The notes below the pieces were generated by a model. It was not told the origin of the DNA. It ran no database searches and was given only the letters and a program-made list of their open reading frames with translations. A stretch of 64,000 nucleotides of DNA, from assembly GCF_037392515.1 (NCBI RefSeq), contig NC_090292.1, positions 46,055,747-46,119,746 of the forward strand. Direction: 5' to 3'. The translations under genes were made by a program, and so were the position numbers. Numbering within the stretch: position 1 is the stretch's first letter; each line of letters starts with the position of its first letter. The stretch is from Haliotis asinina (Eukaryota > Mollusca > Gastropoda > Lepetellida > Haliotidae). Positions 1 through 10,800 of the stretch are shown here, piece by piece.

Positions 1-45
1 CAGATCTAACCCGATCTTCATGGGTTTGTGTACATGAAAATGAAA

Positions 46-190
46 GCCATGACTCAGCAGAAATGTTCAAAGCGTTCACTCTTAACGCTGAAGACCCTGT
101 TTCGATCCTCACCTGTTCACTGTGTGAAGACTATTTCTGGTGTCCCGTCGTTATATTGCTGAAACATTGCTGAAAGCGGCGTAAAATCAT
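46..190 (+). repeat. tRNA-derived SINE (family B), decayed
   Basis: This is a decayed copy of a short repeat that recurs about a dozen times in the window. Intact copies read like a tRNA 5' half (GTAGCCTAGCGGTTAAAG, A-box-like) followed by a B box (GGTTCGATTCCC), then a tail containing ACAGTGTGTGAAGCC and TTTCTGGTGTCCC. Here the B-box region (TTTCGATCCTC) and the TTTCTGGTGTCCC tail remain. It is a dispersed element, not a functional tRNA. Confidence 0.6.
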
Positions 191-245
191 ATTTACAGAC
201 TTTACTGAGATATTGAATGCTGTAATCCTTTGATTGAACAACTTC

Positions 246-487
246 AGACCCGTGGTCCCGTGGTAGAACAGGCCTTCAGCAACCCATGCTTGTCGTAACA
301 GACGACTAACAGGATCGGGTGGTCAGTCTCGCTGACTTGGTTGACACATGTCATAGCTTCCCAATTGTGCAGATCGATGCTCATGTTGTTTATCACTGAA
401 TTGTCTGGTCAAGACTCGATTATTTACAGACCACCGCCTTATAGCTGGAATATCGCTGAGTGCGACGTAAACCTAAACTCACTCACT
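246..487 (+). repeat. family A interspersed repeat (~260 bp), full length
   Basis: This is the dominant interspersed repeat of the window. Sense copies start near CCGTGAAGGTCCCGGGGTAG, contain GGCGACTAACGGGATCGG and TTGACACATGTCAT, and end with GCTGGAATATTGCTGAGTG followed by CTCACTCACTC. The ending gives variable (CACT)n tails. I recognise this sequence as typical of abalone genomes. No coding capacity is seen, and the A/B boxes are not obvious, so the class (SINE or other non-autonomous element) is uncertain. Confidence 0.75.
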
Positions 488-558
488 GTTTGCCAAGTAG
501 ACCATGAAGGCTGACTGGCTGTCTTGTTTAATGCTGCTCTATGCAGTATTCCAGTATG

Positions 559-806
559 CAGGGATGAGAATGGAAATTTTCATTTACAGCTGAAAACTAG
601 TCGGGGGTCTGGGGGCGGAGCCTGGTCGGGGGCCCAGGGGGGCGAAGGCCCCCGGAAGCTCCTGGGATTTCGGCATTTTACACACTAAATATGGCTTCTA
701 AAATCAATATTAACACTGTATATATATTTAGACGTTTCAGAAAAATGACCCTGGGGATGTAAAAAAACGCGGATTTCCGCGGATCCGCGGAAATTTCTCA
801 TCCCTG
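559..806. mobile_element. 248-bp MITE with CAGGGATGAGAA termini
   Basis: The left end reads CAGGGATGAGAATGGAAATTT and the right end is its near inverse (AAATTTCTCATCCCTG). The element is flanked on both sides by AGTATG (553-558 and 807-812), an exact 6-bp direct repeat. CAGGG termini suggest a hAT-type MITE, although hAT duplications are normally 8 bp. The interior is GC-rich (about 600-660), and there is a perfect 22-bp palindrome at 773-794. Confidence 0.7.
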
Positions 807-812
807 AGTATG

Positions 813-2150
813 TATATAAATAAGCATGGGCCTTTCAGTGAGCAACATCATGAACATCTATCTACACCGTTGGGACAGGATAATGTGTCAACCATGTCAC
901 TGATCCTGATCAACCGATCCGGTTAGTCACCTCTCACAAGGATGGGTTGTTGACCCTTAATTTCAACTGGGATCTTCATGGGTCTGGAATTAAAGTAAAT
1001 CAATATAATTTGACCTGTTGAAAATGAAAAAAAAATTGATTGTTTTTTCTAGATATATGATTATCACAATATGAGTATATCACTGGCACATTTCATTTAA
1101 TTAATATTCATGGGTACATTTCTGAGACATTTTTCGAACCAGAGTATTCAGCGTGATGAGCAAGCACTAACCAACATGCTACTATGAACTAAGCTACCTC
1201 AGTCAAAAAAAACTCAACAGTAAGAAAATTTAATATTTTATTGATGCAACATGTCAAAAGTAGGACTGATGAACAATTTACAAAGCATGATCGGACAATA
1301 ACAATGACATTCACCCATATTCTTCCACATGCACATATTCTCTCCAGTACTGGATACAGATGTCAGTACTGGAATGAATACTAGATACTGGTCAGCAGTT
1401 GGTAATAAGTTATGGAAGTTTTAAAGGTGGTCTCAAACAAAAAGAGTAACTGGACCACCAAGAATAGAAACTGACACACGATCATAAATCAGATTGCTGC
1501 TTCGTTAAGAAATGTTTCATGTTTTGATTATTTCGAAGACAGAAATGACTAAATATACCATTACATGAACGTAGGGGATTTTCCATTTTGTGAGCATTCC
1601 ACTAGCTAATGCAAATGTGTATGAGAGAATTTAATATAGATCCATACAGATGAAACATATCCGAGGGGAGGGGAATAAATTTTCCCTTAATTTCCTCTTC
1701 ATCATCTGTTTTCTCCTTGGCTTTATCATTTGAATTTTATCAGTCTTGTAAATCAATCTTTTTTAAAACGATCTACTAGTATTTGTAAACAAAGGTGAAA
1801 ATTTTGAGCTGGCTGTTTCTGCAATAAAGCTAATTCATTCTGTGCCACTTTCTGTTCACTGAAAATCATATATTTTATAAAACTGCTGTTTGGATCCCAA
1901 AGAATGGCAGGCAGAAAAAAACTATGTTCAACATAATTTCCATCTGAACAATATTATACTCAAATCAACGACAACTAACTGAGAGTTAAACATAACAAGT
2001 AACTTGCTACCTGACAAAGAACCAACTAAAATACATATGAATGAAAGCTAGTACACCAGTACCACAATGAATGACAAACAAACAAACAAAGCAGCTCCAT
2101 GATATATTTGAACTACCATAGCTGGTGACAGGAGAAAGAGGTTTCACATA
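813..2150. other. Non-coding stretch, nothing recognised
   Basis: This is AT-rich DNA downstream of SEC11A. No splice-bounded coding segment, known repeat or RNA gene could be identified on either strand. Confidence 0.5.
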
Positions 2151-2540
2151 TCTCCACTGCAGCCTGGATGCATCTACGGCTCGGCTCGGCATGATAATTT
2201 TATTACCTCCCTTTGCTAGCACTGGATTCTCACAACAGCCAATCAGTTAAGCCTCTGGGCTTGTCAGTGTCAACAAAGATAGCAAACAAACAAATAAAAC
2301 TACTCCATGAAATGTCAGTTAGCTGTTAAGAAATATAAATTTATAGTTTCTACAATGCCTGCAAAAAACAATTATAGATAAATTGAAGAATTTATCTTTC
2401 ATACAAATATTTTACATCTCTTTCCAACGAGCAAGCTGAGTTAGTGGGTGAAATCGGTTTGGGAGGTAATACAATTATTGGGTTGAGCTACAGATGCATC
2501 ATAAAGGGTATATTGGAGATTATTGGAACATATACCGTGG
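2151..2540. mobile_element. Decayed MITE, second copy of the 10141-10589 element
   Basis: The left arm (TCTCCACTGCAGCCTGGATG, then TTTTATTACCTCCCTTTGCT) and the right arm (CAGATGCATCATAAAGGGTA) match the termini of the element at 10141-10589. The copy is diverged, and its inverted repeats are no longer perfect. Confidence 0.65.
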
Positions 2541-3026
2541 AGATATCGAGGAAGGTTACGAAATTGAAGCACTAGGCTACCAACTCTCTTCTTAATAACA
2601 GATTGTCAAAAGGCTTATAAGCTCAGTCACCAAGCATCGAGATTAAGATTCTAGAGAGGCAGATACAGATATTTGAGAAAGGGGATGCAAAGTTCATCTT
2701 CACCCTTTGTCAATGGTCATACAATAAACTTTCAGGACAAAATGTGGGCGCACATTAATCCCTCCTCTGAATCTGCCTGTAGTTTTGCTTTTACATAGAA
2801 AATGCAGAATTTTTCCTCTATGGCACGATTTGTAAAACTGAAACAGGAAAAGATATAAGCTCCTACTGGCTTGATGTTTTATTGTCAATATCCTCACAGA
2901 ACCGTGGTTCTATAAATATTATACTCTCAGGTGATATCTTGTACTTTTTCATTAAGAAGACTTAGCTACAACATTCCATACAAGCTCAACTCTGTAACCA
3001 GATGTCATTCAAACTAGGAAGAGTCA
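2541..3026. other. Non-coding stretch, nothing recognised
   Basis: The first ~40 bases still resemble sequence beyond the right end of the MITE copy near 10590. The remainder shows no gene or repeat that I can name. Confidence 0.45.
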
Positions 3027-3140
3027 GCGAGTGAGTATTGTTTTTGCCAATTTTAGCAATATTTCAGCAACACAATGGCAGAGGACACCACAAATGGGCT
3101 TCACATATTGCTCCCACGTGGGGAATTGAAAATGGGTCAT
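3027..3140 (-). repeat. tRNA-derived SINE (family B), minus orientation
   Basis: The segment holds the tail motif (ATGGGCTTCACATATTG) followed by CCACGTGGGGAATTGAA, the inverse of the family B-box region. It is decayed. Confidence 0.55.
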
Positions 3141-3551
3141 TGCCCCTACCATTTTCTGAATATCAGATTACCAACACAGATATCCAATCCAAGAACTAAT
3201 TTGGTAGCATGCAAGGAAGTGATGCACACAGCATTATTTCCAAACCACCATATTTCAATCTTTCTAACATGTAACTCAAACGATTCTTCCTTCTTGATAT
3301 GACTTTTCATGAAACCAATGAATGATATTTTGATTTCAGCTACTTAATGAAGACCATGTTCAACTCTCGTACTCAAGGTCGCCCTTACGTCTTTATTGAT
3401 GAAGGTACAACAAAAAACAAAGTTGAAAAAGTCTTCACTGATACAACATCAGTATACAACATAACACTTAATAAAACGCTACTTTTTCAGCTAACTCTAA
3501 TTCGAAGTGCTATGAGAAATATGTACTCCATTCACACTAACTCTCAAGTTC

Positions 3552-3632
3552 AAGGTCACTCTTTTGTACCCAAGTGGGGAATCGAACCCAGATCTATAGC
3601 GTGATGAGTGAATGCTTTAACCACTGCCCTAC
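3552..3632 (-). repeat. tRNA-derived SINE (family B), minus orientation
   Basis: The stretch TACCCAAGTGGGGAATCGAA followed by CTTTAACCACTGCCCTAC is the inverse of the B box and A box of family B. Confidence 0.6.
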
Positions 3633-3689
3633 AGGAAGAAATAAACAAAGCAGTCATCTCTATATGCTGTTTTAGTGATCGGATGAGTT

Positions 3690-3828
3690 TGGTTTTTCAC
3701 CGATTTAAGCAATATTCCAGCAACGTCACGGAAGGGAACCCTTCACACCTTGTACCCATGTGGGGAACTGAACCTTGGTGGTCGGTGTGGTGAAGCAATG
3801 CTTTAACCATTAGGCTACCTCATGCTAA
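3690..3828 (-). repeat. tRNA-derived SINE (family B), minus orientation
   Basis: Contains TACCCATGTGGGGAACTGAA and CTTTAACCATTAGGCTACCT, inverse of the B and A boxes. The 5' side carries the AGCAATATTCCAGCAA tail shared with family A. Confidence 0.65.
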
Positions 3829-4089
3829 TTCTCTTGAGATGTGCATCAAATGGCTTCCTTAACAATGGGAGGATAGCTATAGCAGACACATTTCAACGAT
3901 AGATTCATCGCTTCCTCATTCACACAAAGTCATGTCTGTATTAATAGGTTTACAGATCTGCCAACCAAAAGATCAGGAACTTAGAAACAGGTAACTATAA
4001 AATGATGATTTCTTGAGCTTTTCAGAATATGATCAAGTTGAAAAATCCCATTTTGTAACAGATTTACTGTAAACAGTAACAATGGACAT

Positions 4090-4453
4090 CAGGGCTGCAA
4101 CAATTCTATTCGATGTATTGAAAACCGAATGTGACACCATAGTTCCAATTTTTGACAAATATTAGCACTATTTCCATTTGATATTTTAATACCTATTTAA
4201 ATTATTTCTACACACCCTGAACGGTATTTTTACTCCAAATTGAGTAGTTTTGAGCATGTGAGCACAGACTATTATCAAATGAGAACTGTTAGGAGACATC
4301 ATCAAGTTGACGATGGATTTCACTCTAAAAAAGCCCACTTTGAGAGTTTGAATGACATCTGATGTTTTAACCTGTATAAAGAATCAAATTGAAAATGGGT
4401 CAAATATCGAAAATTGAACAGAATTGAGGTTTTGGTGATTTGTTGCAGCCCTA
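4090..4453. mobile_element. hAT-type MITE (364 bp)
   Basis: The termini are CAGGGCTGCAACAATTC on the left and, inverted, TAGGGCTGCAACAAATC on the right. The flanking octamers ATGGACAT (4082-4089) and AAGTACAT (4454-4461) match at 6 of 8 positions, consistent with an old 8-bp hAT target duplication. No open reading frame is present. A relative lies at 35255-35606. Confidence 0.75.
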
Positions 4454-4628
4454 AAGTACATTTCATTTCGCGTGAGTTATTCAACCTAAATAACAGACTG
4501 AATTTATATATTCTTCTACAACCTACAATACTTTAAAACAACAGACACAGACAATATTTAAGTATTTTCTTGTTATGAAATCAAGTTGTTAGAGAAAAAA
4601 CCTGTAAACAAGTAATTACAAAAAGGCC

Positions 4629-4634
4629 TTTATT
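4629..4634 (-). terminator. Candidate polyadenylation signal of SEC11A
   Basis: AATAAA on the minus strand about 190 nt past the SEC11A stop codon at 4823. It is the first canonical hexamer I noticed downstream, but transcript ends are not visible in sequence. Confidence 0.4.
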
Positions 4635-4822
4635 CACAATGTGTATCAATCCAGTAATTCATGATTACTGATATTTAGACTAGACATGAGTTTTTCCCGA
4701 TTCAAACAGTTAAGAACCTGTCATGTAGACGCAATTCAATCTGATTTAATATTGATAAAGTTACATCCGCACTCGCCTCAATGAAATGATATAACAGGTG
4801 ATTGGCTGATGAGGTCACATGA

Positions 4823-4873
4823 TCATTCTCGATGTATCAACACGAAGATCCCGAGACATGCTAAAATGGCATA
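4823..4873 (-). CDS. SEC11A: SEC11A exon 6 (C terminus)
   Basis: This terminal exon follows a CTTTCAG acceptor and encodes [16 protein letters not shown] then TGA. It enters in phase 0 and supplies the C-terminal hydrophobic tail. Confidence 0.93.
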   Translation of the reverse strand, partial: YAILACLGIFVLIHRE

Positions 4874-7800
4874 CTGAAAGAAAAAGAAACAAAAATTAAT
4901 GTGTGAAGGCAGACATTTTATCTCAAACTGTCAACAAGCTGACTATGACAGGTCGCTTTCAAAGGGTAAAAAATATGGGGATACACACTGTACCTATGTG
5001 GGGAATCAAACCTGGGTCTTCAAAGTGCCAGGCCAACACTTTGACCACTAGGCTACCCCACCGCCTCAATTGAGGTTAGAAAGGTGAGGTTTCAATATAG
5101 GTTAAGTCAAGTTATATTTTCCAATACTTTTCTTGGTGAACTAATTTTTTGGAATTACAGAAATGACTCCATAATGTTTGCATCATCTGTGAGTATGCTC
5201 AGAGGACTCTAATCTAAAAATCAGTATCACATGAGTTTTTATTCTCAGCCCCTAGCAAGTATGCAACCACAGCTGCTTCTAACTGGTTTTCATCCTACCG
5301 GGTACCTATTTACTGCTTGGAGAACAAAGCCACATGCTTCATTTATACTTCATGGCTGGGCAGGATTGAGGCCCCAGAAAGTGAGTGAGTGAGTTTTGTG
5401 CTGCTTTTATCCATGTTGCAGCAATATTATTGGCTTCACACCTTCTACCTTTGTGTGGAATCAAACCCGGGTCTTTGGTGTGACAACTAAATGCTTTAGC
5501 CACTTAGCTACCCTATCGCCATTCTCTAAAATTGTTTGGTTGATCTTGTTTGGTAACTTGACATCACCCTCCCCAATATTTCAACTATTAATACAAGTAA
5601 TCCTGTTATGACCAGTTATCAATGGCCTGCAAAATATCAACCATCACTAGGATACCACATTTATCAACCAGGTCAGCCATTTTGACCATCTGATCCCCGA
5701 TGGACCATCATTTCCAACCCACAACTTCAACAGTCAAGTGTGTGTGATTGTTTCAGTGGGTGAGTTTAGTTTTATGCGGCACTCAGCAATATTCCAGCTA
5801 TATGGCGGCGGCCTGTAAATAATCCAGCCTGGCCCAGACAGTCCAATGGTCAACAGCATGAGCACCGATCTGTGCAACTGGGAACCGATGACATGTGCCA
5901 ACCAAGTCAACGAGCCTGACCACCTGATCCTGTTAGTCGCCTCTTACGATAAGCATAGTCGTCTTTTGTTGCAAGTATGGGTTGCTGAAGGCCTTTTCTA
6001 TCCCGGACTTTCACTGGTCTCAAGAGTCTAGCTGCTTTAAACGTATTTATCAAAAGTGTGTCAAATACATACCTTAAACTTTGGATAATCATTCATTAAT
6101 ATCGTCACTATGCCAACATAAGGCACAAATCTGAAACAAATGAAGAATACGAAGTTCAACATGGAGTCCTATTATGGTTGCAGACTTTGGTAAACACGAA
6201 AAGAATCAAGAAGATATTTCAGGACTTTATCTCCCGAAATGAATTGTACCCTCAGAATAGACATTTGCAATGATATCAAACCCGGGCGAACACTTTAACC
6301 CCTTCTTATCACCCTGACTATTTTCAGTTTCTAAGAACAAGCAACAAGCCTCTCAACTACATTTAAACACAATTTCTTAGAGTTCTACATCCATGAATGA
6401 AATAAGTCTATTTAAATGGCCAAATTCAACAAAAACTTCCAAAACTTGCCAGTTCAGAGCAAAAGTTACCATGTATCAGACTGTCGTGCAGGTCTTATTT
6501 CATACACAGTTCTACACAAGTTTTGACCATCATTTATTGTAAGCAGAACCGCTTCTTCACTCACCCTCTAGCTCGACCGACCACATCCTTTTTCTCCAGC
6601 CACAACTGACCAGGGGCGTACAGGCCTCGGTCATCTACTGAGTTGTTGTCTCCCTTGGTTAGGAACTTTACTGTACCATCTTCCCTAGAAACAACAACAC
6701 AGTGAGGTGGTGAAATCGGGTTAAACGTTGTACTTCAGAATATTTCGCTCATGATGACGGTCTTTTGTGGGTATATGTGTCTGCTTGTACTGGCCTAGTC
6801 CCAGGCCAAATGCTAGAAAAGCCCCTATATTTTAGGATCTCTCAGCAGCAGTAAACGTGTTATTCAGTTATTAGTATGACACCTCCCACACTCCAAAACT
6901 TCTTGTTGATGTGGAACTAGCTACAGGAGGTATCAGATTACTAAAAATTAACAGGGTTCAGTCCACTGTTGAAACAGTGTCCACATGTTCATAAACAAAC
7001 TGCTTGAGAATTGATCACATTGTCTAATGGGTGGTGACAAGCCCTGGTGTTCAACATGGTCACGATATGCAGTATGGGTGACAAGGCTGGGTGTATCATA
7101 TTACCTGATTTTGATGCTATCTCTACATTTAGCCTAGGAGTAGGAGTAGGCCCAGACTTCAGCTGTTTTCTATCGTGCTAACTCACTGAGATACCATGGA
7201 GCAGTTAAGCATGAATACCCCATTCAGACACATTATACAGATGAGCCGACCAGTTCTTTGACCCATTAATGTTGAATGCCATATTACAATGTCTTTGCGA
7301 GGATGGTCTAAGTTCACCAAATCATTCTCTTAGCACAGGGGTGACTCCTGCCATCTCTACCTATGTAAGCTCTGTTCTAATTTCATGAATATGGCCCTTT
7401 CATGCAGTGAGTGTTCTGGATTCATGAGCAGATGCTATCAGATTTAGTGGTGCAATGTTTATGTTTCAAAAGTGACTATTCAAAAATCCTCAGTAATTTC
7501 CATATGACTGGGGAAAACTAGAACCCCTTCCCCAGCTCATTGTGCAAATGTTTTGTCTAGCGAGAACTCAGTCATCTAATGGCCGATCAGTGATCTCTCC
7601 ATCACCCTCGCTGACAATGGACAAGCGAGCCATTAAATGTGTTAAGTGTCACATAAACAAAAACATCTTTTTTACTGATTCATACATTCTCTATTGTTTC
7701 TGCTTTTCATTTAAACATGAAATGCCGAATCTATCTGCACATTAATCAACTCCATGGAAACCACCATGGATCTAAGTTGACTTAACGTGATCGGATTGGA

Positions 7801-10800
7801 TAGAACAATGGAGGATAATTCATGTTGTGATTTTTGACCACTATGGGATTTTACGAGAACGGTTGCTATGACAGTCGAGAAGGAGACACAACAGCATACA
7901 CTCTTTCATGACTTATATTTGAATCTGTGAATGTCTCTGCCACTGCCAGCCTCTTCAAATACTGCGTGTGATGGTGCGTGTGTGTGCATTAGATTGAAGG
8001 TGTTTGTACATGCAAGCAAGATGAGATGTGTATATGTGTACGTCTGTGGTGACGGCATCTGCGTCGATGGTGTGTGAACATGTGTGCATATATGCCGGTG
8101 TTCATGCACACATGACTGTGGATGCATAATCGTGTGTGCATGTACCAATACTTTCTATTTATGGTGAGATAGAAATGTAGCCATGAACCATGTTAAGGGT
8201 GGAGGAAATTGTGTAGGACAGCATCACTTACTTCTCGTGCACTTTGAGGACTCTATGTACGATGGGAATGTCTCGGCCCTCTACCTTGAACACCACAATC
8301 TCCCCAACACGGATCGGCTCCTCCTTGTAGTTAGTGAGGAACAGAAGGTCGCCTCTGTGAAACGCTGGCTCCATACTTCCACTGCCAAACACCATATCAA
8401 CATATCAATATTAACCAAAATCACTCTTCAGTGTTTAAGACACATGGCTTTCATGCAGAAATTTTGCACATTTCATAATTTGTCACAGTCTGCTCTGAAG
8501 ACACTTAGGTCTGATTTCGTGTTGTGTTTACTTAAATAAGATTGACTGTTTGTTGCTTAATACTCCAATATTACGCCACACTCAGCAATATTCCAGCTAT
8601 ATCATATGGCACCTGTCTGTAAAGAATCAAGCCAGGACCAGACAATCCAATGATCAACAGCATGAGCATCAAATCTAGACAACTGGAATAGTGGGCGAGT
8701 CAGTGATCCTGCTCGTCCTCACTTACTGAGGACCAGTTCCAACCTGGATCTTTACAGATATTGCATATCAAGGCTACCCTTAAGTCAGAAAGTGAGTGAG
8801 TTTAGTTTAACCCCACACTCAGCAATGCTGCAGTCATATGGCAGTGGTCTGTAAATAATCGAGTCTGGACCAGACAATACAGTTATCAACATCGATCTGT
8901 GCAACTGGGAACCAATGGCACGTCACAGGTCAAGTGACTTCAAGAACTTGACTAATTTTCCACTTGCCCTGATTTTATGACACAATGTTTGATGTTAATG
9001 TTTAGTGGACCATTTATTGAAGAGTGATAAATTTCAAAGAACAATAGCTCTAAATTACTATTGTTCTGCAATTTAATACCTACATTATGAGCAGATATGA
9101 AATGAAATTCAAGTTTATTTGCAGTTTGAAACCACAAGTGGAAATTATATAGCAGTCCACGGACCAGATGGATACCATTATTTGATTGCCCAAAATGAAA
9201 CTGACTTGTCCTGGACGATGGGGCTTTTGAACCCCTGAATGGGGTCTTCGGGTTGATCAATGGATTTAGACGATTGACAGAATTGAACAGTTTCAAGTGA
9301 AACTGATGGTAATCTGTGGATCAGCAGAAAATATCCATCCCTGTCCTTAGTGCTGATCATATAAGCCTAAATAAAAAAGGTGAAAAGTTTCTCAGGCATC
9401 TATATAAATCAGTTGCATATTTCTTTTATCATATATTGCCAAAAAAGCAGTGCAACTGGAATTTGGTGCAACCAGGTTGTTATCAGGTTGCACCTGGTGC
9501 AAGTAGGTTAAAATCTCTAAAATTGAGCCGTGTAGCAGTTGCACCACTAGAAAATACCCTGACCCAAGCCAGACTCACCCACCTGAGAACAACAACCAAT
9601 CAGACTCTCACTGCCATTCACAACCATCAAACTACCCTGACGCAAGCCAGACTCACTCACCTGAGAACGACAACAATTGGACTCTCACTGCCAGCGACAA
9701 CCATCAAACTACCCTGACGCAAGCCAGACTCACTCACCTGAGAACGACAACAATCGGACTCTCACTGCCAGCGACAACCATCAAACTACCCTGACGCAAG
9801 CCAGACTCACTCACCTGAGAACGACAACAATCGGACTCTCACTGCCAGTGACAACCATCAAACCTTTCCAAATCATTAGAGCTGAGGATACAATCATTCC
9901 AAAATTGAGAATCTGGTAGTAAAGCTGAAACAAAAACAGATTTATGAGGCAGAGTGTCAGAAAAGACCGTAATGATGAGTGAAGGACTGAGTGAGACACC
10001 AGAAATAGGCTTCACACACTGTACCCATGTCGGGAATCGAACCTGGGCTCTCACCATGATAAGGAAACACTTTAACCGCTAGGCTACCCCTCACCCCAGG
10101 AACAACAGTACAGCAAAATAAGCTTTGGACAGCATTCCGATAAGTCTCCACTATACCCTGGATGCATCTACAGCTCAGTCCGAAAATTTTATTACCTCCC
10201 TTTGCTGGCTCGCATTCTCACAATCAGCCAATCAGCTAAGCCGCCATTACAACTGAATTTGCCAGTGTCAATAAAGATAGCGGTTGCATCTGCGAAGGTT
10301 TGTTCGCAGTGCGACTAAGATTTAGGAGAAATCATACACAAACATTGATAGGTCCGAAAATTTTTAAAAATATATGCAAGGACTCCTTCTGCCTCTTTCG
10401 GAGAATTTGTGCATGGTTCGTGTTGCCAAGTTTAATCGGTTAAATAATTTAAAAAGCGAAAGTGTTGTGATAGGTTTGCTCAACTTCCCAGCGTATACAC
10501 CTGATTGGATAAAAAGCTAGCCAAGGTACCGTAGGTAATAAATTTATCGAGCTTAGCCATAGATGCATCCAGGGTATAGTGGAGACTTATTGGAACGTAT
10601 ATCCTTTAGACATCGAGGATGCTGCATCAGGTGAATGCTGGCAAATCTTCCATGTCATGCCTAATGTTAGTTATAAATGCCAAATATTACCCATAAAAAT
10701 CTTAATTATACATGATCTTACAAAACAAAGCCTAAAGTTACCTTTTACCAACAAATATTTGAATAACTCAGTGTTACAAGTTTACAATTTCGAGAAATAT

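Noticed and set aside
9316..9919. Plus-strand frames encoding repeated THLRTTT-type peptides
   Set aside because: Antisense reading of the SEC11A 77-bp repeat; the minus strand carries the real exon and splice sites.
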